Part shown: in pieces, positions 1-8,028 of the stretch
How positions within the stretch are numbered: position 1 is the stretch's first letter
How the letters are laid out: each line of letters begins with the position of its first letter
Origin: Butyrivibrio sp.
GTDB lineage: Bacteria > Bacillota > Clostridia > Lachnospirales > Lachnospiraceae
NCBI GenBank assembly: GCA_015056495.1
Contig: SVGC01000010.1
Coordinates: 48,693-112,692 of the forward strand
Direction of reading: 5' to 3'
Length of the DNA stretch: 64,000 nucleotides
Notes under the pieces: generated by a model
Seen by the model: only the letters and a program-made list of their open reading frames with translations
Databases searched by the model: none
What the model was told of the DNA's origin: nothing
Made by a program: the position numbers and the translations under genes

Positions 1-897
1 AGAATGGATGGTATCACACTTCTTAAGGAAGTTCAAAAAAATGGTATTAAGGCCAAGATCATGATGGCCAGCACCGATACAAAAGAAGGTGCCAAGGTCA
101 CAATGGAAGCCTTAGACCTGGGAGCACTTGACTTTGTTCATAAACCTGACAGAGCTTCTGCTTGTAGAGAAGAAGATTTTGCAAAGCAGATGCTGAACAC
201 ACTGGCTGCAGTTGCAGAAAGTAGAGTTACAGCACCTTCAAGAACATTCTCTATAGAAGATATCAAAGCTCAGAAAAAGGTTGTTGAACTTGTCAGTAAA
301 TCAGCCCACAAGGTTACCGGTAATAAGATTGTAGCTATTGCAAGCTCTACCGGTGGACCAAGAGCATTACAGGCTGTTATACCAAAGCTTCCTAAAAATC
401 TCAAGGCTCCAGTCGTTTTAGTTCAGCATATGCCACAGGGATTCACAGCTTCTCTAGCTGAGAGACTGGATTCCTTAAGTGACGTACATGTGGTTGAAGC
501 CAAAGAAGGGGATGTATTAGAGCCTGGAACTGTTTATCTTGCAGCTGGCGGTAAGCATATGCATATCAAGACAGCTGGCGGTAGACATACCATCTATTAC
601 AAGGATGGACCTACACGTGAAGGTGTAAGGCCATGTGCAAACTTTATGTACGAGTCGCTTATGGATTCAGACTATGATGAAATCGTTTGTGTGGTGCTGA
701 CAGGTATGGGCGCTGACGGTACTGAGGGTATCAAGAATCTGGAGGGAAAGAAAAAAGTTCATGTGATTGGGCAGGATGAAGCGTCATGCACAGTTTATGG
801 CATGCCTAAATCAGTTGCAGTTGCTGGGCTTGTTGATCAAGTTGTCCCTTTGGATAATGTAGCTCAGGAAATAATAATGAACGTCGGCGTAAAGTGA
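1..897 (+). CDS. cheB: CheB, chemotaxis protein-glutamate methylesterase (5' end outside window)
   Basis: The reading frame is open from the first base, so the N-terminus lies upstream. What remains is the second half of the receiver domain (conserved Thr in MMASTDT and Lys in DFVHKP) followed by the methylesterase domain. The catalytic triad is visible as Ser in ASSTGGP, His in VQHMPQG and Asp in TGMGADG; the His-Asp spacing (96 residues) matches the enteric enzyme. CheB removes methyl groups from receptor glutamates after phosphorylation by CheA, giving adaptation. It is the first visible gene of the che operon, and its stop codon lies immediately before the stem that covers the cheA start. 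Confidence 0.96.
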   Translation, partial: RMDGITLLKEVQKNGIKAKIMMASTDTKEGAKVTMEALDLGALDFVHKPDRASACREEDFAKQMLNTLAAVAESRVTAPSRTFSIEDIKAQKKVVELVSKSAHKVTGNKIVAIASSTGGPRALQAVIPKLPKNLKAPVVLVQHMPQGFTASLAERLDSLSDVHVVEAKEGDVLEPGTVYLAAGGKHMHIKTAGGRHTIYYKDGPTREGVRPCANFMYESLMDSDYDEIVCVVLTGMGADGTEGIKNLEGKKKVHVIGQDEASCTVYGMPKSVAVAGLVDQVVPLDNVAQEIIMNVGVK

Positions 898-993
898 AGG
901 AACATCCATACCTCCATTTTATGTCAGACAAGGCTAAATAAGCTTTTAGTCTAACAATTTTTTTAATGGAGGTAAAAAGATATGGATGTTTCT
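898..993 (+). promoter_or_regulatory. Stem sequestering the cheA ribosome binding site and start codon
   Basis: Bases 911-918 (CCTCCATT) are perfectly complementary to 965-972 (AATGGAGG, the cheA Shine-Dalgarno). Bases 901-910 (AACATCCATA) are perfectly complementary to 981-990, which contain the ATG at 982. A898, G899 and G900 add three more pairs with 991-993 (one G-U). The two helices are separated only by an 8-nt bulge (973-980); the apical loop is 919-964. The 5' arm begins one base after the cheB stop, so a ribosome terminating on cheB would cover it. Translational coupling is inference. Confidence 0.65.
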
Positions 994-3132
994 CAGTATC
1001 TTGGAGTCTTTCTTGATGAGGCAAAGGAGCATATTCAGAATCTTAATGACAGCATTATGACTCTGGAAGATGATCCGGGTAACGAAGATTGCGTCAACGA
1101 AATCTTCAGAGCTGCCCATTCTATGAAGGGTATGGCAGGCACAATGGGTTATACAAGGATGCAGAATCTGACCCATGATATGGAAGATGTATTTTCAGAT
1201 GTACGTAATGGTACATTGAAATTCGATTCCAGCATGACCGATACCTTATTCCAATGTCTGGATGCAATTCAAGCTTATGTCGACAATATTGAATCAACGC
1301 AGGATGAAGGAACAGAGGACAATGCTCATCTGATCCAGGCTCTTGCTGATATCAGAGCGGGTAAAACTGTTGGCGGTGGAGCAGCACCGGCAGCTGCAGC
1401 ACCAGCTCCTGAAGCAGCACCTGCAGCTCCTGCACAGGAAGCAGCTCCTGAAGCAGCACCTGCTGATTCTGGAAAGAAAACATTTAAAAATATCAAACTT
1501 GATCCTTCTATCAAAACTACTCTTGAAGATGCAGCAAAGGCTGGAAAGAAGCTCTATGGAGTAGATGTTAAGGTTCAGGAATCCTGTATCCTTAAGGCTG
1601 CAAGAGCGTTCCTTGTATTTAAGGGACTTGAGGAAATCGGCGAAATAGCTGTTTCTGATCCTTCAGCGCAGGATATTGAAGATGAGAGATTCGATTTTGA
1701 ATTTGCTCTTGTAGTAATTACCGATGTAGACCCTAACCAGATAAGAAATATCGTTATGGGCGTATCTGAAATAGAAGACTGTGAAGTGGCTGATTTTGAT
1801 CCTTCAGCAGCAAGATCTACTGAAGATAAAGATGCTCCTGCAGCACCTGCTCCAGAACCAGCTCCAGCAGTTCCAGCAGCACCAGCTCCTGCTCCGGCAG
1901 CCAAGGCTCCGGAACCTGCACCTAAAAAAGAGGTTGCACCAGCTGCAGCAGGCGGCAAGAAGCCAGCCGGCAAGCCTGTTGTTAACCAGACTATCCGTGT
2001 AGGTATTGATAAGCTGGATGTTCTCATGAACCTTGTAAGTGAGCTTATTATTGCCAAGAACTCACTTATATCTGCAGCTAACAGCTCAGGACTTACAAAT
2101 GGTGCTGTTAACGAACAGATCGAATATCTTGAAAGTGTTACCACCAATCTTCATGAATCGGTCATGAAGGTAAGAATGGTACCTATCGAGAGCGTATTAC
2201 AGAAATTCCCACGTATGATCCGTGATCTGAACAAGACACTTGGTAAGCAGATGGAGCTGACCATGACTGGTGAAGATACTGAAATGGATCGTACCGTTGT
2301 TGATGAAATTGGTGATCCTCTGATGCATCTTCTCAGAAACAGTGCTGACCATGGTATTGAATCTGCAGAAGTCCGTGCAGAGAGAGGCAAGCCGGCTGCA
2401 GGTCAGATCTTCCTTCATGCATTCCAGGATGGTAACAGTGTTGTTATCGAAGTTGGTGATGATGGTAATGGTATTGATGCAGAGGCAGTTAAGAAGAAAG
2501 CTGTCGAAAAAGGCGTTATAACTCAGGAACAGGCAGATACAATGACTGAAAAACAGGCTGTTGAGCTGTTGTTCCATCCTGGTTTCTCTACAGCCAAGGT
2601 TGTATCAGAAATTTCAGGTAGAGGTGTAGGTCTTGACGTAGTTAAGTCCAAAGTTGAGTCCCTTAGCGGTGAAGTTGATGTTAAGACCAAGCTCGGCGAA
2701 GGCTCTACATGGACTATCAGACTTCCTCTTACACTTGCTATCATTCAGGCTCTGATGGTTGTTATCGGTGGCGAGAAATATGCTATTCCACTTGATGCTA
2801 TCCAGAGTATTGAAGATGTATCTCCAAGTGATCTGAAGTTTGTAGAAAATAGAGAAGTAATTAATCTTCGTGGCATTGTAACTCCTATTGTTAGACTTAA
2901 TGAAGTGCTTGATATTGAAAGCACAAGAAGTGATGACGAAGACCTGGTAGTTGTTATTACCAAGAAGGGTGATAAGTTGTTCGGATTTGTTATCGATGAA
3001 CTTATGGGACAGCAGGAAATAGTTATCAAACCTCTTGGAAAGTATATCAACAAGTGCAAGATGATAAGCGGCGCTACTATTCTTGGTGATGGTGAAATTG
3101 CCCTTATTCTTGATACTAACCAGCTTGTTTAA
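982..3132 (+). CDS. cheA: CheA, chemotaxis histidine kinase
   Basis: This 716-residue kinase autophosphorylates in response to chemoreceptor state and passes phosphate to CheY and CheB. The order is P1 histidine-phosphotransfer domain (His46 in AAHSMKG), an Ala/Pro-rich linker (about 130-165), P2-like domain (about 166-275), a second Ala/Pro-rich linker (about 285-335), P3 dimerisation, P4 ATPase (N box LLRNSADHGIE, G boxes GDDGNGID and GRGVGLDVV) and a C-terminal CheW-like P5 domain. The start has a strong GGAGG at 968-972, which is buried in the preceding stem. cheW follows after 22 bp in the same operon. Confidence 0.97.
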   Translation: MDVSQYLGVFLDEAKEHIQNLNDSIMTLEDDPGNEDCVNEIFRAAHSMKGMAGTMGYTRMQNLTHDMEDVFSDVRNGTLKFDSSMTDTLFQCLDAIQAYVDNIESTQDEGTEDNAHLIQALADIRAGKTVGGGAAPAAAAPAPEAAPAAPAQEAAPEAAPADSGKKTFKNIKLDPSIKTTLEDAAKAGKKLYGVDVKVQESCILKAARAFLVFKGLEEIGEIAVSDPSAQDIEDERFDFEFALVVITDVDPNQIRNIVMGVSEIEDCEVADFDPSAARSTEDKDAPAAPAPEPAPAVPAAPAPAPAAKAPEPAPKKEVAPAAAGGKKPAGKPVVNQTIRVGIDKLDVLMNLVSELIIAKNSLISAANSSGLTNGAVNEQIEYLESVTTNLHESVMKVRMVPIESVLQKFPRMIRDLNKTLGKQMELTMTGEDTEMDRTVVDEIGDPLMHLLRNSADHGIESAEVRAERGKPAAGQIFLHAFQDGNSVVIEVGDDGNGIDAEAVKKKAVEKGVITQEQADTMTEKQAVELLFHPGFSTAKVVSEISGRGVGLDVVKSKVESLSGEVDVKTKLGEGSTWTIRLPLTLAIIQALMVVIGGEKYAIPLDAIQSIEDVSPSDLKFVENREVINLRGIVTPIVRLNEVLDIESTRSDDEDLVVVITKKGDKLFGFVIDELMGQQEIVIKPLGKYINKCKMISGATILGDGEIALILDTNQLV

Positions 3133-3154
3133 ATTATAGTAAAGGAGAATTGCG

Positions 3155-3640
3155 ATGAACGAACTTAGAGACAATGCGGATACTGGTGAAATGATACAGT
3201 TTATTGTCATAAGACTTGGTGATGAGTCCTATGGTATCGACATCAGATATATAGATAATATTGTTAGAATGCAGCAGATTACAAGAGTTCCTCAGGTTGC
3301 AGAGTATTTGAAGGGTGTTATCAACATCCGTGGTGAGATTGTTCCTGTTATGAGTCTTAGACGTAAGATGGGAATTGCTGATGATGAGATCACAGATAAG
3401 ACAAGGATCATCATCTTAAAGACCGCTGACGGCGACCTTGTAGGAATCATAGTAGATCAGGTTAATCAGGTTCTTACTCTCAGTTCCAATAATATTGAAA
3501 AGGTTGGATATGACAGCAAGAGTAAGGAGAAAAAGAATTCATTCATCAGTGGCGTAGGTCATCATGAGAATGGTCTTGTATCTATCCTTGATCTTAATAC
3601 CGTTGAACTTGATCCATCTGAAAAGAAGGAAAATGCCTAA
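3155..3640 (+). CDS. cheW: CheW, receptor-kinase coupling protein
   Basis: This is a 161-residue single-domain CheW. It is cytoplasmic and bridges chemoreceptors to the CheA P5 domain. The CheW fold is indicated by GDESYGIDIRYI, the NIRGEIVPV core motif, and a late VGIIVDQVNQVLTL strand pair. The start is preceded by AAAGGAGAA. It lies 22 bp after cheA and 25 bp before cheC, as expected for a polycistronic che operon. The two chemoreceptors encoded further along the window are possible partners. Confidence 0.96.
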   Translation: MNELRDNADTGEMIQFIVIRLGDESYGIDIRYIDNIVRMQQITRVPQVAEYLKGVINIRGEIVPVMSLRRKMGIADDEITDKTRIIILKTADGDLVGIIVDQVNQVLTLSSNNIEKVGYDSKSKEKKNSFISGVGHHENGLVSILDLNTVELDPSEKKENA

Positions 3641-3665
3641 CGTCATAGACAGGAGGGAGTAGAGC

Positions 3666-4298
3666 TTGAGTAACTTAAGTTTCGATGAACTATCTAGCCA
3701 GTATTTTGATGTTTTAAAAGAAATTGGTAACATTGGTGCAGGTAACGCGACTACAGCTCTTGCCCAGATGATGGGCGGCAAGATAGATATGTCAGTACCA
3801 CAGGTCAAACTTCTTGATTTCAAAGATGTTGGCGACATGATGGGTGGTGCTGAGCAGATCATGGCTGGTATCTACCTCAAGGTAGAAGGCGATATTGATG
3901 GTAGTATTATGTTCCTGCTTGAGCAGAGTTCTGCAAGACATCTTGTTAGCAAGATGATGATGCAGGAAGAGACAGATACTGATGAACCGCTGGATGAAAT
4001 TCAGATGTCTGCTTTAAAAGAAGTAGGTAACATCATTGCAGGTTCCTATCTGAACTCTTTGGCTCAGATGACAAATCTAAAGATGATACCTTCTGTTCCA
4101 TATCTTGCGATCGATATGGCGGGTGCGATACTTAGTGTTCCTGCTATTGAATTTGGAGTTATGGGAGACAGCATGCTCCTTATCGAGACACAGTTTTTTG
4201 ATGAGATCAAGCTTAGCGGTTATTTCATTCTTTTACCTGATCTTGAAGGATATGCCAAGATACTAAAGGCTTTAGGAATTAGTGATATCAATTTGTAA
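3666..4298 (+). CDS. cheC: CheC, CheY-phosphate phosphatase
   Basis: This 210-residue protein has both CheC/CheX/FliY phosphatase signatures: LKEIGNIGAGN near residue 19 with a downstream Pro, and LKEVGNIIAGSY near residue 118. Having two intact copies argues for an active CheC rather than the adaptor-only form. In Bacillus it dephosphorylates CheY-P and binds CheD. The start codon is TTG at 3666, about 10 bp after GGAGGG; no in-frame ATG is nearby that would keep the N-terminal helix. cheD starts 19 bp downstream. Confidence 0.95.
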   Translation: MSNLSFDELSSQYFDVLKEIGNIGAGNATTALAQMMGGKIDMSVPQVKLLDFKDVGDMMGGAEQIMAGIYLKVEGDIDGSIMFLLEQSSARHLVSKMMMQEETDTDEPLDEIQMSALKEVGNIIAGSYLNSLAQMTNLKMIPSVPYLAIDMAGAILSVPAIEFGVMGDSMLLIETQFFDEIKLSGYFILLPDLEGYAKILKALGISDINL

Positions 4299-4317
4299 TT
4301 GTTAAAGGAGTGACATA

Positions 4318-4803
4318 ATGAGTCAGATTATAAAGGTTGGAATGGCCGATCTGAATGTCTGTGTCAGCCCTGATGGTATCACTACTCTGGGGCTTGGATC
4401 ATGCGTAGGTATTGCTATCAGAGATCCTGTTACTAAGATTGGCGGGCTGGCACATGTTATGCTACCGGATTCAACGGAAATAAAAAATAATAGTAATATT
4501 CCTAAGTTTGCAGATACCGGCATAGAAGAACTTGTAAAGCAGGTTGTTGCCAAGGGTGCGAGCAGACAGAGACTTGTGGCTAAAATTGCCGGAGGTGCTC
4601 AGATGTTTGCTTTTCAGAGTGCTAACAACAGTATGCGAGTAGGCGATAGAAATGTTGCAGCTTCTCTGAAGAAACTCAAGGAGATGAATATAAAGGTTCT
4701 TGCCCAAGATACAGGTGATTCCTATGGTAGAACAGTTATATTCTATCCTGAAACCGGAGATTATGTGATTAGGGCAGTTGGTAAGCCTGAGAAGGTTATA
4801 TGA
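4318..4803 (+). CDS. cheD: CheD, receptor glutamine deamidase
   Basis: This 161-residue protein deamidates selected glutamines of chemoreceptors and pairs with CheC. The catalytic Cys lies in TLGLGSCVGIAI and the His in GLAHVMLP; the downstream KIAGGAQMF segment is also typical of the family. The start has AAAGGAGTGA just upstream. Its stop codon overlaps the ATG of the following small membrane protein (ATGA), so the two are translationally coupled. Confidence 0.96.
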   Translation: MSQIIKVGMADLNVCVSPDGITTLGLGSCVGIAIRDPVTKIGGLAHVMLPDSTEIKNNSNIPKFADTGIEELVKQVVAKGASRQRLVAKIAGGAQMFAFQSANNSMRVGDRNVAASLKKLKEMNIKVLAQDTGDSYGRTVIFYPETGDYVIRAVGKPEKVI

Positions 4804-5132
4804 AGACCGGAAAAGAAGCTAATAAAGTAAAACTTATTACTCCATTCGTGATGCTGCTGGGTACGGCGATCATTTCGATCCACACGTACCTGCAGCGTTT
4901 CGCGATGGGAGATTGGTTGGTAATAGTACTTGGTTCGGCAGTTCTTTTTCTGATACTTGGTGCATCGCTGGAAAAGATGATCACTTATTTCATGCGTATA
5001 AATCAGGAAAAAGAGGATGCTGAAAGAGCGGCCGAAGAAGCTGAAATGGCCGAAATGGAAGCTGAAGCTGGCGAGGAACTTGATATTGACGCTGAAGGCG
5101 GCGATACAGATCCTCGTGAGTTTAAGCAATAA
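4800..5132 (+). CDS. Small membrane protein of the che operon, function unknown
   Basis: This 110-residue protein begins in a 4-bp ATGA overlap with cheD and ends about 43 bp before the sigma-28 start. It has a short basic N-terminus, two predicted hydrophobic segments (about 11-28 and 38-57), and a C-terminal cytoplasmic tail very rich in Glu, Ala and Asp (about 62-105), probably helical. I do not recognise the family. Its position between cheD and sigD suggests co-expression with chemotaxis and flagellar genes. Its function cannot be read from the sequence. Confidence 0.8.
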   Translation: MKTGKEANKVKLITPFVMLLGTAIISIHTYLQRFAMGDWLVIVLGSAVLFLILGASLEKMITYFMRINQEKEDAERAAEEAEMAEMEAEAGEELDIDAEGGDTDPREFKQ

Positions 5133-5175
5133 TCTTGTATACAAGAATTCTTACTTATTTGGGGTGCGTTTGACT

Positions 5176-5946
5176 ATGGATGAGGCAGGCAAGAATAAGT
5201 TGTGGAGTGATTATCAGGCAAGTAAATCACCAGAACTTAGAGAACAACTCATATTGGAATATGCTCCGCTTGTTAAACTTGTTGCAGGCAGACTTAGCAT
5301 GTATTTGGGATTCAATGTTGAGTATGATGATCTGGTTGGTTACGGAATATTTGGTCTGATAGACGCAATTGATAAATTTGATCTGATGAAGGATGTTAAG
5401 TTTGAGACTTATGCAAGCCTTCGTATTCGTGGTGCAATTCTGGATCAGATCAGAAAGATGGACTGGATTCCTCGTACTGTAAGGCAGCGTCAGAAAAAGA
5501 TAGATGCCGCTATCAAAGAGATCGAAAAGGATGGCGGACATGTAGCAACTGATGCTGAGATTGCTGAAAAGCTGGAAATTAGTGACGATGAGTATCAGGC
5601 ATGGCAGAATCAGATGAAGGTCACCAATGTTGTATCACTTAACGAATTTATGGATCAGGGCAGTGATATTCCAGAGGATGAAAATAATCACAATGCCGGA
5701 TTTATCAAGCCTGAAGAAGCTGTAGAAAAAGAAGAACTTAAGAAGATGCTTGCTGAAGCTCTTGAACTTCTTACTGATAAGGAGAAAAAAGTCATCCTTC
5801 TGTATTATTACGAGGAGCTGACTTTGAAAGAAATCAGCAATGTTCTTGAGGTTTCTGAATCACGAGTGTCTCAGCTGCATACCAGAGCACTTCAGAAAAT
5901 GCGAACAAAACTTGGTGATTATCTGGGTATATTAAATAACCTGTGA
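5176..5946 (+). CDS. fliA: RNA polymerase sigma-28 factor (FliA/SigD/WhiG family)
   Basis: This sigma factor directs transcription of late flagellar and chemotaxis genes. Region 2 is seen in YDDLVGYGIFGLIDAIDKF and TYASLRIRGAILDQIRKMDW, region 3 in the segment around ATDAEIAEKLEIS, and region 4 in YYYEELTLKEISNVLEVSESR. The chosen start ATG 5176 gives 256 residues, the usual family length; GGGG at 5161-5164 is the likely ribosome site. TTG 5170 is an alternative. The frame is open back to 5017, but that extension only reads through the preceding gene out of phase. The gene order che-sigD-rpsB matches Bacillus. Confidence 0.94.
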   Translation: MDEAGKNKLWSDYQASKSPELREQLILEYAPLVKLVAGRLSMYLGFNVEYDDLVGYGIFGLIDAIDKFDLMKDVKFETYASLRIRGAILDQIRKMDWIPRTVRQRQKKIDAAIKEIEKDGGHVATDAEIAEKLEISDDEYQAWQNQMKVTNVVSLNEFMDQGSDIPEDENNHNAGFIKPEEAVEKEELKKMLAEALELLTDKEKKVILLYYYEELTLKEISNVLEVSESRVSQLHTRALQKMRTKLGDYLGILNNL

Positions 5947-5987
5947 TCACCAGATCGATATAAAATTATATATAGGGGTAATGTGCA

Positions 5988-7571
5988 ATGAATGGGTATT
6001 TTCAATTGGTAATAACTGATGAAGGAACCGGCATCAAAGTGTTTCCTCCTACGGAAGGTAGTAAGGCCCTGCAAACAAACGATGTCAGGGATTATCTTGA
6101 TGCCCATAAAATTGAACATGATGTAGTAATAATCAATGATGCTGTAACAAAAGCGGAAGGAAACGTGGTGATCTTCTCTAAGGTGCAGATATTGCCTATA
6201 AGAGAATCATATGCGATCAGCGTTTCAAAAGACCGTATGCTTGTTACAGCTATTTTTTATCCTCCTACAGAGGGAGCGCAGCTTATAGATGAGGCGGAGA
6301 TTGTTAAAGAACTGGCTTATCGTAAGATCAATACCGGAATTAAAAATGATAATATAAAGGCATTTTTTGCAAAAAGAGAATATTGTAAAGAGATAGTCCT
6401 TGCAGAGGGCGAGGCAGTCAGAGAGGGCCATGATGCCAAGGTGGAATACCATTTTACTATGAATCTGCATGCCAGACCTACTCTGAATGAGGATGGAAGT
6501 GTAGATTACAAGCATCTCAATCTCATCACCAATGTCAATGAGGGAGACCTTCTTGCAACCCTTCATCCTGAGGATCGTGGTGATCCGGGCAAAAATGTCT
6601 ATGGAGAGTTTGTAAAGCCTCATAATGTAAGGACTACATTTATCAAGGCAGGTCCAAACACCGTTCTTGCAGAGGATAAGATGACTCTTAGAGCTGGAGC
6701 ATCAGGCCATGTAACGGTTAAGGAAGGCAAGATATCTGTATCCAATGTCCTTACTATCCAGAACGTGGGTGTATCTACCGGAAATATAGATTATGAGGGC
6801 AGCGTAGAGGTGGTTGGTAATGTTGCTGCAGGTTTTTCAATAAATGCAGGCGGCAATGTTCATGTAAAAGGTTCTGTAGAAGGTGCTAGTATTAATGCCG
6901 GTGCTGATGTTATACTAGAGAGAGGAATAAATGGTATGGGCCGCGGCGAAATAGTTGCTGGCGGCAACATTGTGACTAAATTCATCGAGAATGCCAAGGT
7001 TCAGGCTAACGGCAGTATTACATCAGAGACAATCATGCATTCGACTGTGGCATCCGGCACAGAGGTCAACGTTTCAGGTAAAAAAGGATTTATTGCAGGT
7101 GGTAAGGTTAGTGCTACTAACAGGATATCTGCCAAGGTCCTTGGTTCTGAAATGGGAGCCAACACTCAGATCGATGTCGGTGCAGATCCTACAGTCAAAG
7201 TCAGGCTTAAAGAACTCCAAAAATCAATTGCGGTGACCCAGAAAAATCTTGAAAGTATCCAGCCAACGCTGGAGAGCATTACAGCCAAGGTCAAGCAGGG
7301 TGCGAAGCTTACACCAGAGCAGTTAAAATATGCACAGCAATTAGTTGCTACAAATAAACAACTTAATGAAAAATTAATAGAAGATACAGAAAAATTTGTC
7401 ACTCTGCAGGAACAGCTTGCAGATACTGGAAAAGCTGAGGTTGTGGTAGAAGAAAATGCTTATCCGGGTACCGTTGTTAGTATTGGGGAATTATCAATGG
7501 TAGTGAAAAAAGTTGTAAAATATAGTAAATTTATTATAAGAGATGGAGATGTCAGATTAGATTCTCTATAA
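5988..7571 (+). CDS. FapA family (DUF342) protein, flagellar-operon associated
   Basis: This 527-residue protein has the FapA/DUF342 layout: an N-terminal mixed domain (about 1-170), a glycine-rich parallel beta-helix core (about 220-385, with repeats such as GSVEVVGNVAAGF and GGNVHVKGSVEGA) and a C-terminal coiled coil (about 400-470). FapA-type proteins are found in many flagellated bacteria and have been linked to polar flagellar assembly, but the biochemical role is not settled. It follows sigma-28 by 41 bp with a GGGG ribosome site, so it is probably in the same operon. No signal peptide is present; it should be cytoplasmic. Confidence 0.88.
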   Translation: MNGYFQLVITDEGTGIKVFPPTEGSKALQTNDVRDYLDAHKIEHDVVIINDAVTKAEGNVVIFSKVQILPIRESYAISVSKDRMLVTAIFYPPTEGAQLIDEAEIVKELAYRKINTGIKNDNIKAFFAKREYCKEIVLAEGEAVREGHDAKVEYHFTMNLHARPTLNEDGSVDYKHLNLITNVNEGDLLATLHPEDRGDPGKNVYGEFVKPHNVRTTFIKAGPNTVLAEDKMTLRAGASGHVTVKEGKISVSNVLTIQNVGVSTGNIDYEGSVEVVGNVAAGFSINAGGNVHVKGSVEGASINAGADVILERGINGMGRGEIVAGGNIVTKFIENAKVQANGSITSETIMHSTVASGTEVNVSGKKGFIAGGKVSATNRISAKVLGSEMGANTQIDVGADPTVKVRLKELQKSIAVTQKNLESIQPTLESITAKVKQGAKLTPEQLKYAQQLVATNKQLNEKLIEDTEKFVTLQEQLADTGKAEVVVEENAYPGTVVSIGELSMVVKKVVKYSKFIIRDGDVRLDSL

Positions 7572-7608
7572 GGCGGATAGTACTCTTTTTGGGGAGAGGA
7601 GGAAGACT

Positions 7609-8004
7609 ATGTCGATAAACAGGATTGATATGCAGGGCGCCATTTTAAGAACAGGTGACGTTGCACAACATGGAGCACATGATTCCAGCAAGATTTCTAT
7701 TGATCAGAATAATTTTGCTGATCAGTTTACGCGCGAGATCGACGAGAAGTTGACTTCCGTTAATGAAACTAATAAAACTGACCAAAAAGAAGAAAAATTT
7801 GATGCCAAGGAAGAAGGCAGCAACAAGTACTATAAGGACGAGAACGAGAAAAAGAAGGATAAAAAGAAACAGGAAGAGGAACTTAGCAAAGGTTTGGCTG
7901 GTAAATCAGCAGAAGAACTAGAAAAGATGGCAGGCAACATGATCGATAAGAATGGCAGGCCTATTCAACTTGGACTTTCTTCGGGCTTTGATTTTAAGGT
8001 ATAG
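7609..8004 (+). CDS. Hypothetical charged protein of the flagellar operon
   Basis: This 131-residue protein has a good start (GGGGAGAGGAGG upstream). The N-terminal 35 residues are of mixed composition. The middle (about 50-95) is dominated by Lys and Glu with runs such as KKKDKKKQEEE and is probably disordered or coiled. The C-terminus ends in a short conserved-looking segment (NGRPIQLGLSSGF). There is no signal peptide or membrane segment. I do not recognise it; its position between the FapA-family gene and the DUF6115-like gene is the only clue. Confidence 0.75.
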   Translation: MSINRIDMQGAILRTGDVAQHGAHDSSKISIDQNNFADQFTREIDEKLTSVNETNKTDQKEEKFDAKEEGSNKYYKDENEKKKDKKKQEEELSKGLAGKSAEELEKMAGNMIDKNGRPIQLGLSSGFDFKV

Positions 8005-8028
8005 TATTTTTTCTACGGGGGAGAAAGT

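Noticed and set aside
5017..5175. Longer N-terminus for the sigma-28 protein
   Set aside because: These 53 codons read through the preceding gene and its stop region out of frame; family length and ribosome site favour ATG 5176.
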